DNA of 64,000 bases, from NCBI RefSeq assembly GCF_946893725.1, contig NZ_CAMPPE010000001.1, positions 1 to 64,000 on the forward strand, read 5' to 3'. This DNA is from Anaerococcus sp. Marseille-Q5996 (GTDB lineage: Bacteria > Bacillota > Clostridia > Tissierellales > Peptoniphilaceae). The position numbers were made by a program, and so were the translations under genes. A model generated the notes under the pieces. It was given only the letters and a program-made list of their open reading frames with translations. It was not told the DNA's origin and did no database searches. Positions 15,751-25,198 of this stretch are shown piece after piece (within the stretch, counting starts at the first letter, position 1; each line of letters starts with the position of its first letter).

Positions 15751-18700
15751 CAAGGCATAAAGCTCTGCTAAGTTGTTGTAGTTTACCATAAGTCTTTCCT
15801 CATTTTCTATTGATTTATGGTAGTCTATGACCCATTTTGTAAGCTCGATTGATTTTAGATAGCAATCTTCGCAAAGGGCATAATTTTTATCCTTAATCAG
15901 ATATAAGTTTGCCAAGTTGTTATAGGTTATAGCAGTTTTCTTGCGTTTTTTGTATGGGTCTTTTAGGATTTTTATAAGCTCTATTACTTCTAAATACAAT
16001 TCCTCAGTTTCTTCGAGACTGTAATCTAAGTCTGCATAAAGGCAGGCTAGGTTGTTATATATTATCAATAATTTTTCTATAATATCATCATCCTGATATT
16101 TTTCAATCAAGTCTTTGTAGATATCTATTGCTATTTTAAAGTAAATTTCGCTATTTGCTATATCATCTAGTAAAAAGTAGAGACTTGCAAGATTTGTATA
16201 ACAAGTTGCAAGGTTCTCCCCATAACTTTTATCCATCTCGTTTTCATCGATTGTATGCATTAGGTCGATTGTTTTCTTGTAGCATTCCAATGCAAAATTA
16301 TCATCTGACCTATTATCCATATACAAAAATCCTAGGTTATTATAAGAAGTTGCCAAATCTGTAATATCATCCTTTGATGAGCTAATGCTTAGCAAATCTT
16401 CCTTGATTTCTATAGCTTTTTTGTAATATTTGTAAGCCTTGTTAATTTTCCAATCTGCATATAGATTTCCCATATTGTCATAAGTGACTGACAATGAACG
16501 TTTTACAGATAATATCGGCTTGTGATTTAAAATACTTTCAAAAATCCTCATTGCCTTAAAGTAGAAATCTTCTGCCTTTTGCCTATCATCGATCAGTTCG
16601 CTTGCAAAAAGATCGGCAATATTATTGTAGGCCTTGGCTAGGGTTTCTTTGTTTTCAAGACTTGGCTCGATTTGCTCTATTTGGCGTATTACATCAATTG
16701 ATCTGTAATACCATTTTTCAGCCTTATCAAATTTATTTTCGCTAAAATAAAGGCTGGCAATATTTATATATGCTAGGGCCAGGGTCTTTTTAAGATTTAT
16801 ATTCTCATGCTCATCCAAAAGTTTTTTTATAATTGCAATGGCTTTTTTGTAGTAAAACTTAGCATTTACAATATCTTGCCTATCCCCAGTTGAATGTAGG
16901 TTTGCAATATCATTGTAGGCCATGGCTAGGTTTTCATTATTTACCATTGATGGGTCATTTTTTGCAATTTCTTCAAACATTTTAAGGGATTTTTGGTAAT
17001 AATTTTGAGATTCACTTTTCTTTTTTGCTCCCATATCAAGGTACAACCTAGCTATATTGCTATATGAATAGGCAAGATTTTCTTTTTTTGTATCTTGATC
17101 AAGCTGGTAAATTTTTTCGTTGGCTCCTACTGCATTTAATAGGTAAATTTCGCTATTTTTCATATCTTCTTTTAAACCAACATTGTATTTCATACCTAAA
17201 AATGCAGACTGATCAGCATAAAGTCTTAGGATGCCAAGATCATCTGGGTATGTTTCAAACATGATTTCTAAATATTCTAAAAGTTTTTTACCATTAATTT
17301 TGCTAGCTTTTAGAGAATCTCTAGTTCTTTCTTCAAAGGAAGAATATACCATATAGGCTAGTAAAACTTTTTGAATTTCTAGGTCAAATCTTGAAAATTC
17401 TTCAAAAACTTTTCTAATCCACAAATCATCTTCACTATTTATGCGGGTATTGTGGATTTTGGTGATGTTTTCAATGGCTGATTCTATATCTCTAGGATTC
17501 AGATTTTGAGCATTTTCGCCAATCTGCCTTAAAATATCAACTGCTGCATCAATATTTCCTGACATATATGCAGAATAATATTGTTCTTGAAGTTTGATAG
17601 GGTCTTCAATTGGCAGGGACATAAAGGATTCTGCGATATTGTTGTGGTAGTATTTCTTTTTTTCCCCACTTACGGCTTCTAAAACTGCCTGGCGGATAAT
17701 CTTGTGAGTAAAATCTACCCTTAAATACTTATCTTCTAGGAAAAAGGCCCTTAAATATCTTTTTAGACTTGCAAAATCAAGGGAATTGTAAGTTTTGCCC
17801 TTTAATTCATATATTTTTCTTAAATCACTTTCACGAAGTCCACGCCTTGAAACAGCAAGGTAGGATATGGTTTTTTCAACATCGTCTGTATTTGTTTTTA
17901 GGTTCTTGGCTGCGTGGGTGATTAAGTCTAGGATTAGCTCTTTAAGATCATTTGGTAAGTTGGCAATAAGATCTTTTTGGTAGCTGGTTATTTTTTCATA
18001 ACCGTCACCTGCTTTTATGATGCTTAAATAGTCTTCACTATTCATCATCAAAAGTCTTTGTACCAAGAGTGATATATATAAGGGAGATGAGCTTCCCTCT
18101 TTTTTTACAATTTCTTTTTTTACTTCTAAGGGCAATTCTTTGTTGTTATTTGCTAGAGAAGCATTGATTACTTCTATCTTATCACTATCTTCTAGCTCTT
18201 TTAATTTGAAATTTAGGTAATCATTTAAGAAAATATAATCATCATCTAACTTATCATCTTCATCTAGGTAGGAGATTATAAATTTGACCTTGCTATCCTC
18301 ATTAAAGTTTATGGGCTTGATTAAATCTGCTATGGCTCTAGGATTATCTAGCTGGTCAATGGCATCGATTAGGATGACAATCTCTCTTTTTCCTTTTCGT
18401 AAGTATTCTCTAAGGGTTGTTTCATAGAGTATTTCTTCGGCAGATAGCTCTCCCTTAGGCCCTGATTTTGAAATTTCTTCCTTGTGGTCATCTAGGACTT
18501 CATCAAAATCTATGGACTTATTTTCGTATTTTAAAATCTCACTTATATATTCGGTTATAATCCTCATCATGCTTAAGGCACTGGTTGTCCTTGGTGTCAG
18601 TGAAGAAAATAAGATTATGGAATAGCTTTCTTTTACTATGCGGTTAGAAAGGGTAGACATAAGGGTCGATTTTCCACTTCCACTTTTCCCCTTAACAGTA

Positions 18701-19470
18701 ATGATATTATTGTTTTTTATCTCTTTTACTAGCTTATCTTCTATAGACTTTCTAGCATTTGATATTACTGATTTTTCATCAGCCTGGGTCTTGTGGTAGA
18801 GGATTTCTTTTTGATTGTCTGTTAAAAATTCCTTATTGGTTTCTTTTTCAAAAAGAATCTTAAGCATATCCTCTTTTGCAAAATCTACAAACTTGTCTAC
18901 ACCAACTAAATATCCATTTTTGTAGGTGACATCATATTCATGGATATTTTCTTTTGGCAAAGCCATCCTAATTTCTTCTTTTAGTTTTTCTATTTTTTCT
19001 TTTTCTTCTGGGTCTTGTTCATAAATTGTGCCTGAAACATCACCAATGATATTTCTAATGTAGGCAAAAGAATTCTTAGCATATTGAGGATTTTTTAAAA
19101 ATCCATAGTCTACTTCAAGATTTGTGATAGATTTCTCGATTTTTTCATCTGGAGAATATATCCCATACCTTACCCCAGTTTCCTTGACCAAATCATTTTC
19201 TGGTATCCAGCCATACCTATCGCCAACAAGTACCATAAAATATGGCCTGTTATTTTCAATCTCATCTAAGCAAACCTCTAGGATTTTCTTATCCTTATCC
19301 TCTTCATCATCAATATCTGTATCAATACCCCAACGCAAATCTTGGAATTTGATTCCTTGTATTCTTTTTTGATATGCTTTTTCATTTAAATCTGGAGTTA
19401 ATTTTGTTTGTATTAAATCCCTTTCTATGTGCATATCCTTAAATGTGCTTGATACAAAAATTTGTTTCAT
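15739..19470 (-). CDS. DUF4062-STAND NTPase-TPR protein
   Basis: The 1243-residue protein begins with a DUF4062 domain, a TIR-like fold, at residues 1-100 (FVSSTFKDMHIERDLI, FQDLRWGID, VLVGDRYGW). Next comes a NACHT/STAND-type P-loop NTPase with Walker A GKSGSGKST (261-269) and Walker B IVILIDAIDQL (364-374), then a helical/winged-helix region, then from about 640 to the end at least eight TPR-like repeats (YNNLANLY, AKxYYxKAI). This is the effector-switch-sensor layout of STAND immune proteins and of eukaryotic NPHP3/TEP1 relatives. It is the last gene of a four-gene operon and starts 10 bases after the kinase gene. The C-terminus is truncated by a frameshift; see the separate entry. Role as the effector is inferred. 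Confidence 0.88.
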   Translation of the reverse strand: MKQIFVSSTFKDMHIERDLIQTKLTPDLNEKAYQKRIQGIKFQDLRWGIDTDIDDEEDKDKKILEVCLDEIENNRPYFMVLVGDRYGWIPENDLVKETGVRYGIYSPDEKIEKSITNLEVDYGFLKNPQYAKNSFAYIRNIIGDVSGTIYEQDPEEKEKIEKLKEEIRMALPKENIHEYDVTYKNGYLVGVDKFVDFAKEDMLKILFEKETNKEFLTDNQKEILYHKTQADEKSVISNARKSIEDKLVKEIKNNNIITVKGKSGSGKSTLMSTLSNRIVKESYSIILFSSLTPRTTSALSMMRIITEYISEILKYENKSIDFDEVLDDHKEEISKSGPKGELSAEEILYETTLREYLRKGKREIVILIDAIDQLDNPRAIADLIKPINFNEDSKVKFIISYLDEDDKLDDDYIFLNDYLNFKLKELEDSDKIEVINASLANNNKELPLEVKKEIVKKEGSSSPLYISLLVQRLLMMNSEDYLSIIKAGDGYEKITSYQKDLIANLPNDLKELILDLITHAAKNLKTNTDDVEKTISYLAVSRRGLRESDLRKIYELKGKTYNSLDFASLKRYLRAFFLEDKYLRVDFTHKIIRQAVLEAVSGEKKKYYHNNIAESFMSLPIEDPIKLQEQYYSAYMSGNIDAAVDILRQIGENAQNLNPRDIESAIENITKIHNTRINSEDDLWIRKVFEEFSRFDLEIQKVLLAYMVYSSFEERTRDSLKASKINGKKLLEYLEIMFETYPDDLGILRLYADQSAFLGMKYNVGLKEDMKNSEIYLLNAVGANEKIYQLDQDTKKENLAYSYSNIARLYLDMGAKKKSESQNYYQKSLKMFEEIAKNDPSMVNNENLAMAYNDIANLHSTGDRQDIVNAKFYYKKAIAIIKKLLDEHENINLKKTLALAYINIASLYFSENKFDKAEKWYYRSIDVIRQIEQIEPSLENKETLAKAYNNIADLFASELIDDRQKAEDFYFKAMRIFESILNHKPILSVKRSLSVTYDNMGNLYADWKINKAYKYYKKAIEIKEDLLSISSSKDDITDLATSYNNLGFLYMDNRSDDNFALECYKKTIDLMHTIDENEMDKSYGENLATCYTNLASLYFLLDDIANSEIYFKIAIDIYKDLIEKYQDDDIIEKLLIIYNNLACLYADLDYSLEETEELYLEVIELIKILKDPYKKRKKTAITYNNLANLYLIKDKNYALCEDCYLKSIELTKWVIDYHKSIENEERLMVNYNNLAELYALWGK

Positions 19471-19480
19471 CTCTTATCAC

Positions 19481-22400
19481 CTAAATTTCTATGTTTTGCC
19501 AGTTTTTATCTGCCCTTGCTATATTGTCTAAGTATTCTACAACACTTCTTTTTTCAATCATTTCACGGTCTATTAGGAAAACTCCAGTTGCTTTTGCAAT
19601 TTTTCTAATGGATTTATCTATGCCCATGCTGTTGGTATTTATCAAAATTGGTTTTGTATCAATACCAAATTGCTTAGCTTGGGTTTTTATTTCATAAAGG
19701 TCTTCTTTTTTTAGTTGGATTTGGGTAGTTGTAATTATAAATGTTGAAAATTCTTTGGTGCAAACTATATCGATATGATTTTCTACTCCCTCACTTAAAG
19801 GAGAGTAATCATCATAGGCCTGCCATTTTAATCTAACATCGATTTTGACCTCATCAAAAACCTTACTTTTTCTAATCAGTTCAAAGTAGGTGTAAATTTG
19901 TAGGGCAATACCCTTTTCAAAAAATTCCCTAAAGGCAATATCTCCTAGCTGGTAGTTAAATTCTAGGTAGTCACCGTGACCTTCTACATAGTCCTTGCCA
20001 TTTATGTGGTTGAAAATTCTGATTTCTGCATCCGGATTTGTATCTTTATCCAAGTCTTCCATCATATTATTTAATTCATAGGCCAAGTTTTTGTAATCTT
20101 TATTATAAATTTTATAGGAAAATTTGACGTTATTGCTCATAGCATAACAATAAAATTTCTTTTCTGCCTTTTCATTTAATAATGGAAAATATAATTTTCT
20201 TAGGTCAAAAACTTCAAAATAATTGAATAAATTTTCACTAATAAAGTCTCCCAAATTTTTAGAAAATTCTTCGTTGTAGGATTCTAGTTTAAGTCTGCCT
20301 GGATTAATGGGAAATTTGTAATCCACTAGTAAATCCTCATCCTTAAGCTCTTTTAAAAAAGAAGTTAATTTTTGATATTTTTGTTTATCATCCCTTTTAA
20401 AGATGAAATTTCCTGATTCTATCATACTAGAATTTTCTTTTTTTGGATAGGAAAGGTCAAAAATATATTGAGAAATTCCTGCCCTAAAAAACTCTGTGAA
20501 AATCGCCCACTTAGAAGAATCAGTATCCATATAGGCCTGCCATAATTTTTCGTAAAAATTGCTCAAACGAGCCAAATTATTTTCACTGGCTGCATTATAA
20601 AATTTGGCATTATTTAGGAAAAATGCTTCTTCAACTGTAAGAGTTCTGCGATTTAGATAAAAATCATTGGCAGCATAATCCCCACCCCACTCATTTGATC
20701 CTAAATACTCCACATAAGGAAGTTTCATAATTTCAGGTCTTTTTGCATCTGTATGAGTGTTTAAAGTTAGGTCGGCTACAGCATTTTCACTACTATAATA
20801 TTTTATATCCTCATAGCTAATCATTTTGATATTCATGGATTTTTGCTGTCTTTTATTTTTTAGAAATTCAACAATCTTATCAAACTTTTCCTTGTGATCT
20901 TCTGGATTTTCATCGATTAAAAATAAGTTTTGTGGCTCATATTTGATTGCTGCAAGAACATTGGCCCACAAAAGCTCATCATCTGCCACAAATGGGGCAA
21001 AAATTGTTTTTATAGGCCCATATTTTATCAAGGGCTTAGCATCTATAACCATGTAGTCAGAATCTCTAAATGACTTTGGTTTTTCACTTTCAATTAGGAG
21101 TTTTAAATCTTGTTTGATAAGCCTATAATCAGCCAAAAGATCTTCCTTGCCTAAAAAATCTTTTTCAAATCTCTCATCAATTATACTGATTAGCTGGTTT
21201 AAGGTGTTTATAGCATAGGCTTCTTTGTCTGATAACCTAAGAGTAATATTGTAAAGCTCTTCCCAAAGGGGGAAAAGTTCCCTTAAATTATTATTAGCCA
21301 GCCAATTTGTATTATTTAAATTATGGCTGATGCGTTCTAAGACTCCTTGGTCAAGATTTTTGGTTTTCTTTAGCAAGAATGCTTGTATTTTTTTACTTAC
21401 AAGCTCAAACTCATCATCCTGGCCAGATTTAAATTTTCTAATATTGGTATTTACAATGAGCGGGTGGAGTTTATTTATCCTGTCAACGTGATTATTTGAA
21501 CCAACATAGGCATATTTTTTAAATTCTTCATAGCTTGGCCTAAGGTAACCTTGGCTGATCATAAATCTATTCCAAGTGTGGTGTTCCATATCTGCAAAAA
21601 TATCTCGTTGGCTAAGGGCATCTGTCAATCGTCCAGGTTTTACAACATTATCATAAAAATGACGGCAAATGTCATCTTTGTTATATGATCCAGACATATA
21701 GATCCTGTATTTCATAGAAAGTGCTGTCCTTATAGAAGATTTGATGCTATAAAGGTCATCTTTTATAAAATTTTGCCAAATTCTTGCATCATCCACCCTT
21801 TCACCACCATATTCTCTGGTATAAAATTTGTGAATTTCATAGGCTTCTTCTAGGATACTTTCGCTAAAATCTCTGTTCCTAAATGTAGCAGCACTGCGGA
21901 TGTCGATATTATAAGAACTGATAAAGTCATTTTCAAAAACTTCCACACCCCTTACATACCTGCTGTAATTTACTATTAGTCGATTTTCTTCTAAATCCTC
22001 AAATTTGTCGTACAATTTTTTTGCCAAATCCGTATAATTTAGCCCATCTTCCTGGTGGATTATGATGTAATGCTCATTAATGTTATCAAACTTTTTTGTA
22101 AAATTAATTGAAGCGTAGGAATTTTCTGTGATAACTTGGTTTATATTATCATCAACGACTTTTTCTTCTATAGAAATTTTTGTAGTTTCCCTTAGCAGGG
22201 GCATGGCATCAGTAAGGATCTTGTAGGATTCTTTAGGATTGCTGGTATAAAAAGTAAACCTATTTTCAACATCTGCCAAATCCACCGATGCAAATAATAA
22301 ACTAAAGAAATCCAGTCCAGCTCTTAAGCCTCCTACCATTGCAATATCAATATATTTTCCATTTTCATCCTCATTTATATAATTATAAAGAGGCTTGCTT

Positions 22401-23500
22401 TCCATAACAAAGGCTGAAGAAAGTATGTTGGCAATTTCATTGTTTTTGCTAGTATCAAGGCCCTTTTGAATCTCATCTAGCCTTTGGCTAAAGTCATTGA
22501 CTGATAGATACCTGTGGACACTAAGGCTTTCTTTTAATAGGTCAACTATCCTATCTGTGGTGATTTTGTTTAAAAAGATCCTGTTTGACTTTTTAAGTAA
22601 GACCTCCCTAAGATTTCTTTCCAAATAGTCAATATTTTCATTTTCCAAATCCTCTGGATACCTATCCATTAATAGATAGAAAAATGTAACCCCAAGCATA
22701 TATAAGTCTATCTCTTCGCTGATAAACATTTCCTTGCGGTTGTTGATATTCGAAAGATAACGCAGTTCCGGAGGGATAAAGGCACGCTCACTTGGCATGA
22801 AAAATTCTGTAATATTATCCAGTTCATCCAAAAATATTGCCGCATCAAAGTCAAAAAGCTTTACCCTATCTCTTTTGTAATCATAAAGGATATTGGCAGG
22901 CTTTAGGTCCATGTAAATAATATCTTTTTGGTGAAGGAAGCTTAGAATTTCAGAAGTTTGCTTTAAAATATCTATAATCCTACCAAGGTCTAGGTTATTG
23001 TATTTATCCACACTTTGGGCCTTGTCAGTGTCATATAGGGCAAAAAGATAGTCATCAGACTTTTCTAGTTTGTAGGGTCTTACTATCCTATCTTCTAAAA
23101 TCGGGTCAATTTCAATCATTTTTATGTGTTTGTCATATGATTCGATAAATTTTTTGCGGTCTTTGACCAAGGTCATCAAGGACTCTTGGTCTTTTGTTTC
23201 AAAACGCACCTTGAGAGGGTTGTTTTCATCCCTTTGGCCCACAATATTAGCTTCCTTATAATTTGGGAAAAACTCCTTTAAAATCATATTTTTCTTTGGT
23301 GGGTAAAGGTCATCGACAACAACTTCATAGACTAGGCAAGAAGCACCAGCCCCAACCAGTCTGCCTATTTCTATTTTGTATTTTAATTCTCCCCTTTGGT
23401 CAGAGATTGCTATTTCTTGACCATCTAGGGGATATCTATTATCTAAGACTGGTTCTTTTATTTGGCTGATAAATTCTTCTTGTGTCTTGAAATTTTTCAT
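19481..23500 (-). CDS. Multidomain protein kinase with RyR-like and CARF/DUF1887-like regions
   Basis: The 1339-residue protein opens with a eukaryotic-type Ser/Thr kinase domain (about 40-345): glycine loop GRLVGAGASCLVYEV (47-61), lysine K75, catalytic loop YMDLKPANIL (D198, N203), DFD in place of DFG (D217) and PPE (243-245). Key catalytic residues are kept. Residues 384-530 look Rossmann-like (IDIAMVGGLRAGLDFF). A RyR-like segment follows (MEHHTWNRFMISQGY, 638-652, and KLHPLIV, 677-683). From 815 a CARF-like stretch (NVLAAIKYEPQNLFLID) leads to a C-terminal Card1/DUF1887-like nuclease fold near 1190-1310 (HIDIV, then TGVFLID), but the expected ExK is replaced by Thr/Gln-rich ITTTQIQ. ATG follows the previous stop directly, with its ribosome-binding site inside the upstream gene. 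Kinase assignment is firm; the rest is pattern recognition. Confidence 0.78.
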   Translation of the reverse strand: MKNFKTQEEFISQIKEPVLDNRYPLDGQEIAISDQRGELKYKIEIGRLVGAGASCLVYEVVVDDLYPPKKNMILKEFFPNYKEANIVGQRDENNPLKVRFETKDQESLMTLVKDRKKFIESYDKHIKMIEIDPILEDRIVRPYKLEKSDDYLFALYDTDKAQSVDKYNNLDLGRIIDILKQTSEILSFLHQKDIIYMDLKPANILYDYKRDRVKLFDFDAAIFLDELDNITEFFMPSERAFIPPELRYLSNINNRKEMFISEEIDLYMLGVTFFYLLMDRYPEDLENENIDYLERNLREVLLKKSNRIFLNKITTDRIVDLLKESLSVHRYLSVNDFSQRLDEIQKGLDTSKNNEIANILSSAFVMESKPLYNYINEDENGKYIDIAMVGGLRAGLDFFSLLFASVDLADVENRFTFYTSNPKESYKILTDAMPLLRETTKISIEEKVVDDNINQVITENSYASINFTKKFDNINEHYIIIHQEDGLNYTDLAKKLYDKFEDLEENRLIVNYSRYVRGVEVFENDFISSYNIDIRSAATFRNRDFSESILEEAYEIHKFYTREYGGERVDDARIWQNFIKDDLYSIKSSIRTALSMKYRIYMSGSYNKDDICRHFYDNVVKPGRLTDALSQRDIFADMEHHTWNRFMISQGYLRPSYEEFKKYAYVGSNNHVDRINKLHPLIVNTNIRKFKSGQDDEFELVSKKIQAFLLKKTKNLDQGVLERISHNLNNTNWLANNNLRELFPLWEELYNITLRLSDKEAYAINTLNQLISIIDERFEKDFLGKEDLLADYRLIKQDLKLLIESEKPKSFRDSDYMVIDAKPLIKYGPIKTIFAPFVADDELLWANVLAAIKYEPQNLFLIDENPEDHKEKFDKIVEFLKNKRQQKSMNIKMISYEDIKYYSSENAVADLTLNTHTDAKRPEIMKLPYVEYLGSNEWGGDYAANDFYLNRRTLTVEEAFFLNNAKFYNAASENNLARLSNFYEKLWQAYMDTDSSKWAIFTEFFRAGISQYIFDLSYPKKENSSMIESGNFIFKRDDKQKYQKLTSFLKELKDEDLLVDYKFPINPGRLKLESYNEEFSKNLGDFISENLFNYFEVFDLRKLYFPLLNEKAEKKFYCYAMSNNVKFSYKIYNKDYKNLAYELNNMMEDLDKDTNPDAEIRIFNHINGKDYVEGHGDYLEFNYQLGDIAFREFFEKGIALQIYTYFELIRKSKVFDEVKIDVRLKWQAYDDYSPLSEGVENHIDIVCTKEFSTFIITTTQIQLKKEDLYEIKTQAKQFGIDTKPILINTNSMGIDKSIRKIAKATGVFLIDREMIEKRSVVEYLDNIARADKNWQNIEI

Positions 23501-25189
23501 CTATTTTTTATCTCCTATATTTAGTAGATACTTGGCCCACAGGTCGCGGAAAGCATCTATTGGTTCATCATAAACCACAAGTTTTAGCAGGGTTTCCTCG
23601 TAGGGATTTGAGATATTGTACTCATAAAGCCTTGAGTTTCTAAGCTTGTAGTCCATAAAAATCAGATAGTCCCTTTTGCGCCTAGCTGGTATGGAAAGTT
23701 TGTCAAACCAAATATCCTCATTTTCCAAAACATAGGATAGAAAATAGAGGGTAATGAGTCTAGAACGTGTAATTTGGGAGATCTTATCCTTTTCTATAAT
23801 GGCATTTAAGTTTTCGTGTTTGATTTTTGTATCTTTTAATAAGTCATCTAGGGCCTTAATTTGATCATCTGGCAGGCTGCTATCATCTGTTGAAATAATA
23901 GCATCTTCATTGTAAAGATAGGATAGTAGTGAAGATATTTTTTTCTCAGAAATATATATGGAATCTTGTTCTACTTTTTCTATGCCAGCAATATCATTTT
24001 GATAAACAAAATCGCTATATTCATCTGCTGATCCTAGTATTGGCACCTCATCCTTAAAGGCGTAGTCATCGCTTCTAAGTGTAATTTCCTTTAATCCGCC
24101 TTGTGGATTTTTTTCTAAGATATACTTATGTTCTGGGTAATAGGTTTTGCTTTCGCCCTTTTCTTCTGATTTGAATACAAAGGGCATATTGCGTGTTAGG
24201 ATAATATCCTCATCACTTTTGTAAAAAACTTTTACCCTGCCCCTTGAAAAAAAGTCGGCATTTTGGGTTAAACCATCATCATTGCCGTATTTTACATTAG
24301 AAAATGCTGCAATCTGATCGCCTAGACTTTCTTCCAAATCATAAAATGTGGATACAAATTCACTTTTTATAGTCCTATTTGTGTTTTCACTGACCAAGTC
24401 CTTGTGGTAGGCAATGATATTTAAAATAATTTCATCATCGACCTCATTCATATTGCGGTACTCATTTAAGTAATCATCAAGTGAGTTTTGAAGAATACTT
24501 GTATTTAGGTTGGTATCCTTTTTTTCAACCTTAACATAGGCCAAATCTTCGTTATCATAAAGCTGGTTTGCCCTTACAAAAAAATTGACAGGATTGTCTG
24601 GAAAGTGTTTTAAGGCAATATAAATCAAGGCTTCTTTCTTATCCCAAATGTTAAGCCCTGTTTCTTCTAATACCTTCATCAAAAAAACTTCTAGTTCGGC
24701 AAGGTCCATTCCTAGGCCAAATCCATAAATAAACATCTTATCTCTGGTGATAATGCTTGCCTTTAAGTCTTTTCTAATTTGTGTTTTTTTCCAAATTTTC
24801 CTGTCTTCTTTATTAAATTCTAACGATCCATAAACTTCGCTTTTTGTGCCGTGTGGGTAGAGGTTTTTTGTCCTAAAAAGTTCTACTACTAGGTCTACTA
24901 TTTTTTCAAAGTCTGGGTTTTTTTCTGCATTTTCTATGGATGTAAATATTTCTGCCGCCTTATCCCCTATTTCTTCTTGGCCCAGGCCTAGGTCCTTGTA
25001 GTGGGTCAGCAGCAAAAAATTGATTATGTACTTATAAAAAGGAATTTTTTTCCTTAGAGCAATGGTGTTATTTGCACCTATCTCGATAGATTCAATATCC
25101 AAATACTGACCAGAACTGATGTTTTTTTGCCATTCAAATTCGTTGGTCTCAATAATGGTAGTTTCTCCAGAAACTATTGCATTTTCCAT
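23501..25189 (-). CDS. Unrecognised 562-residue protein of the conflict-like operon
   Basis: I do not recognise a family. The first 210 residues look helical, with a stretch reminiscent of helical adaptor regions (FGLGMDLAELEVFLMKVLEE, about 160-180, then a wake of EALIYIALKHF). The middle is acidic and mixed; residues about 310-420 suggest beta strands (GRVKVFYKSDEDIILTRNMPFVF); the C-terminal 130 residues are helical and include RKRDYLIFMDYKLRNSRLYEY. No signal peptide, membrane segment or catalytic motif is evident. It lies between the small PGDYG-like gene (9-base gap) and the kinase gene (0-base gap), so it is very likely stoichiometrically co-expressed. A partner or substrate of the kinase is the natural guess. 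Confidence 0.7.
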   Translation of the reverse strand: MENAIVSGETTIIETNEFEWQKNISSGQYLDIESIEIGANNTIALRKKIPFYKYIINFLLLTHYKDLGLGQEEIGDKAAEIFTSIENAEKNPDFEKIVDLVVELFRTKNLYPHGTKSEVYGSLEFNKEDRKIWKKTQIRKDLKASIITRDKMFIYGFGLGMDLAELEVFLMKVLEETGLNIWDKKEALIYIALKHFPDNPVNFFVRANQLYDNEDLAYVKVEKKDTNLNTSILQNSLDDYLNEYRNMNEVDDEIILNIIAYHKDLVSENTNRTIKSEFVSTFYDLEESLGDQIAAFSNVKYGNDDGLTQNADFFSRGRVKVFYKSDEDIILTRNMPFVFKSEEKGESKTYYPEHKYILEKNPQGGLKEITLRSDDYAFKDEVPILGSADEYSDFVYQNDIAGIEKVEQDSIYISEKKISSLLSYLYNEDAIISTDDSSLPDDQIKALDDLLKDTKIKHENLNAIIEKDKISQITRSRLITLYFLSYVLENEDIWFDKLSIPARRKRDYLIFMDYKLRNSRLYEYNISNPYEETLLKLVVYDEPIDAFRDLWAKYLLNIGDKK

Positions 25190-25198
25190 ATATGCTCC

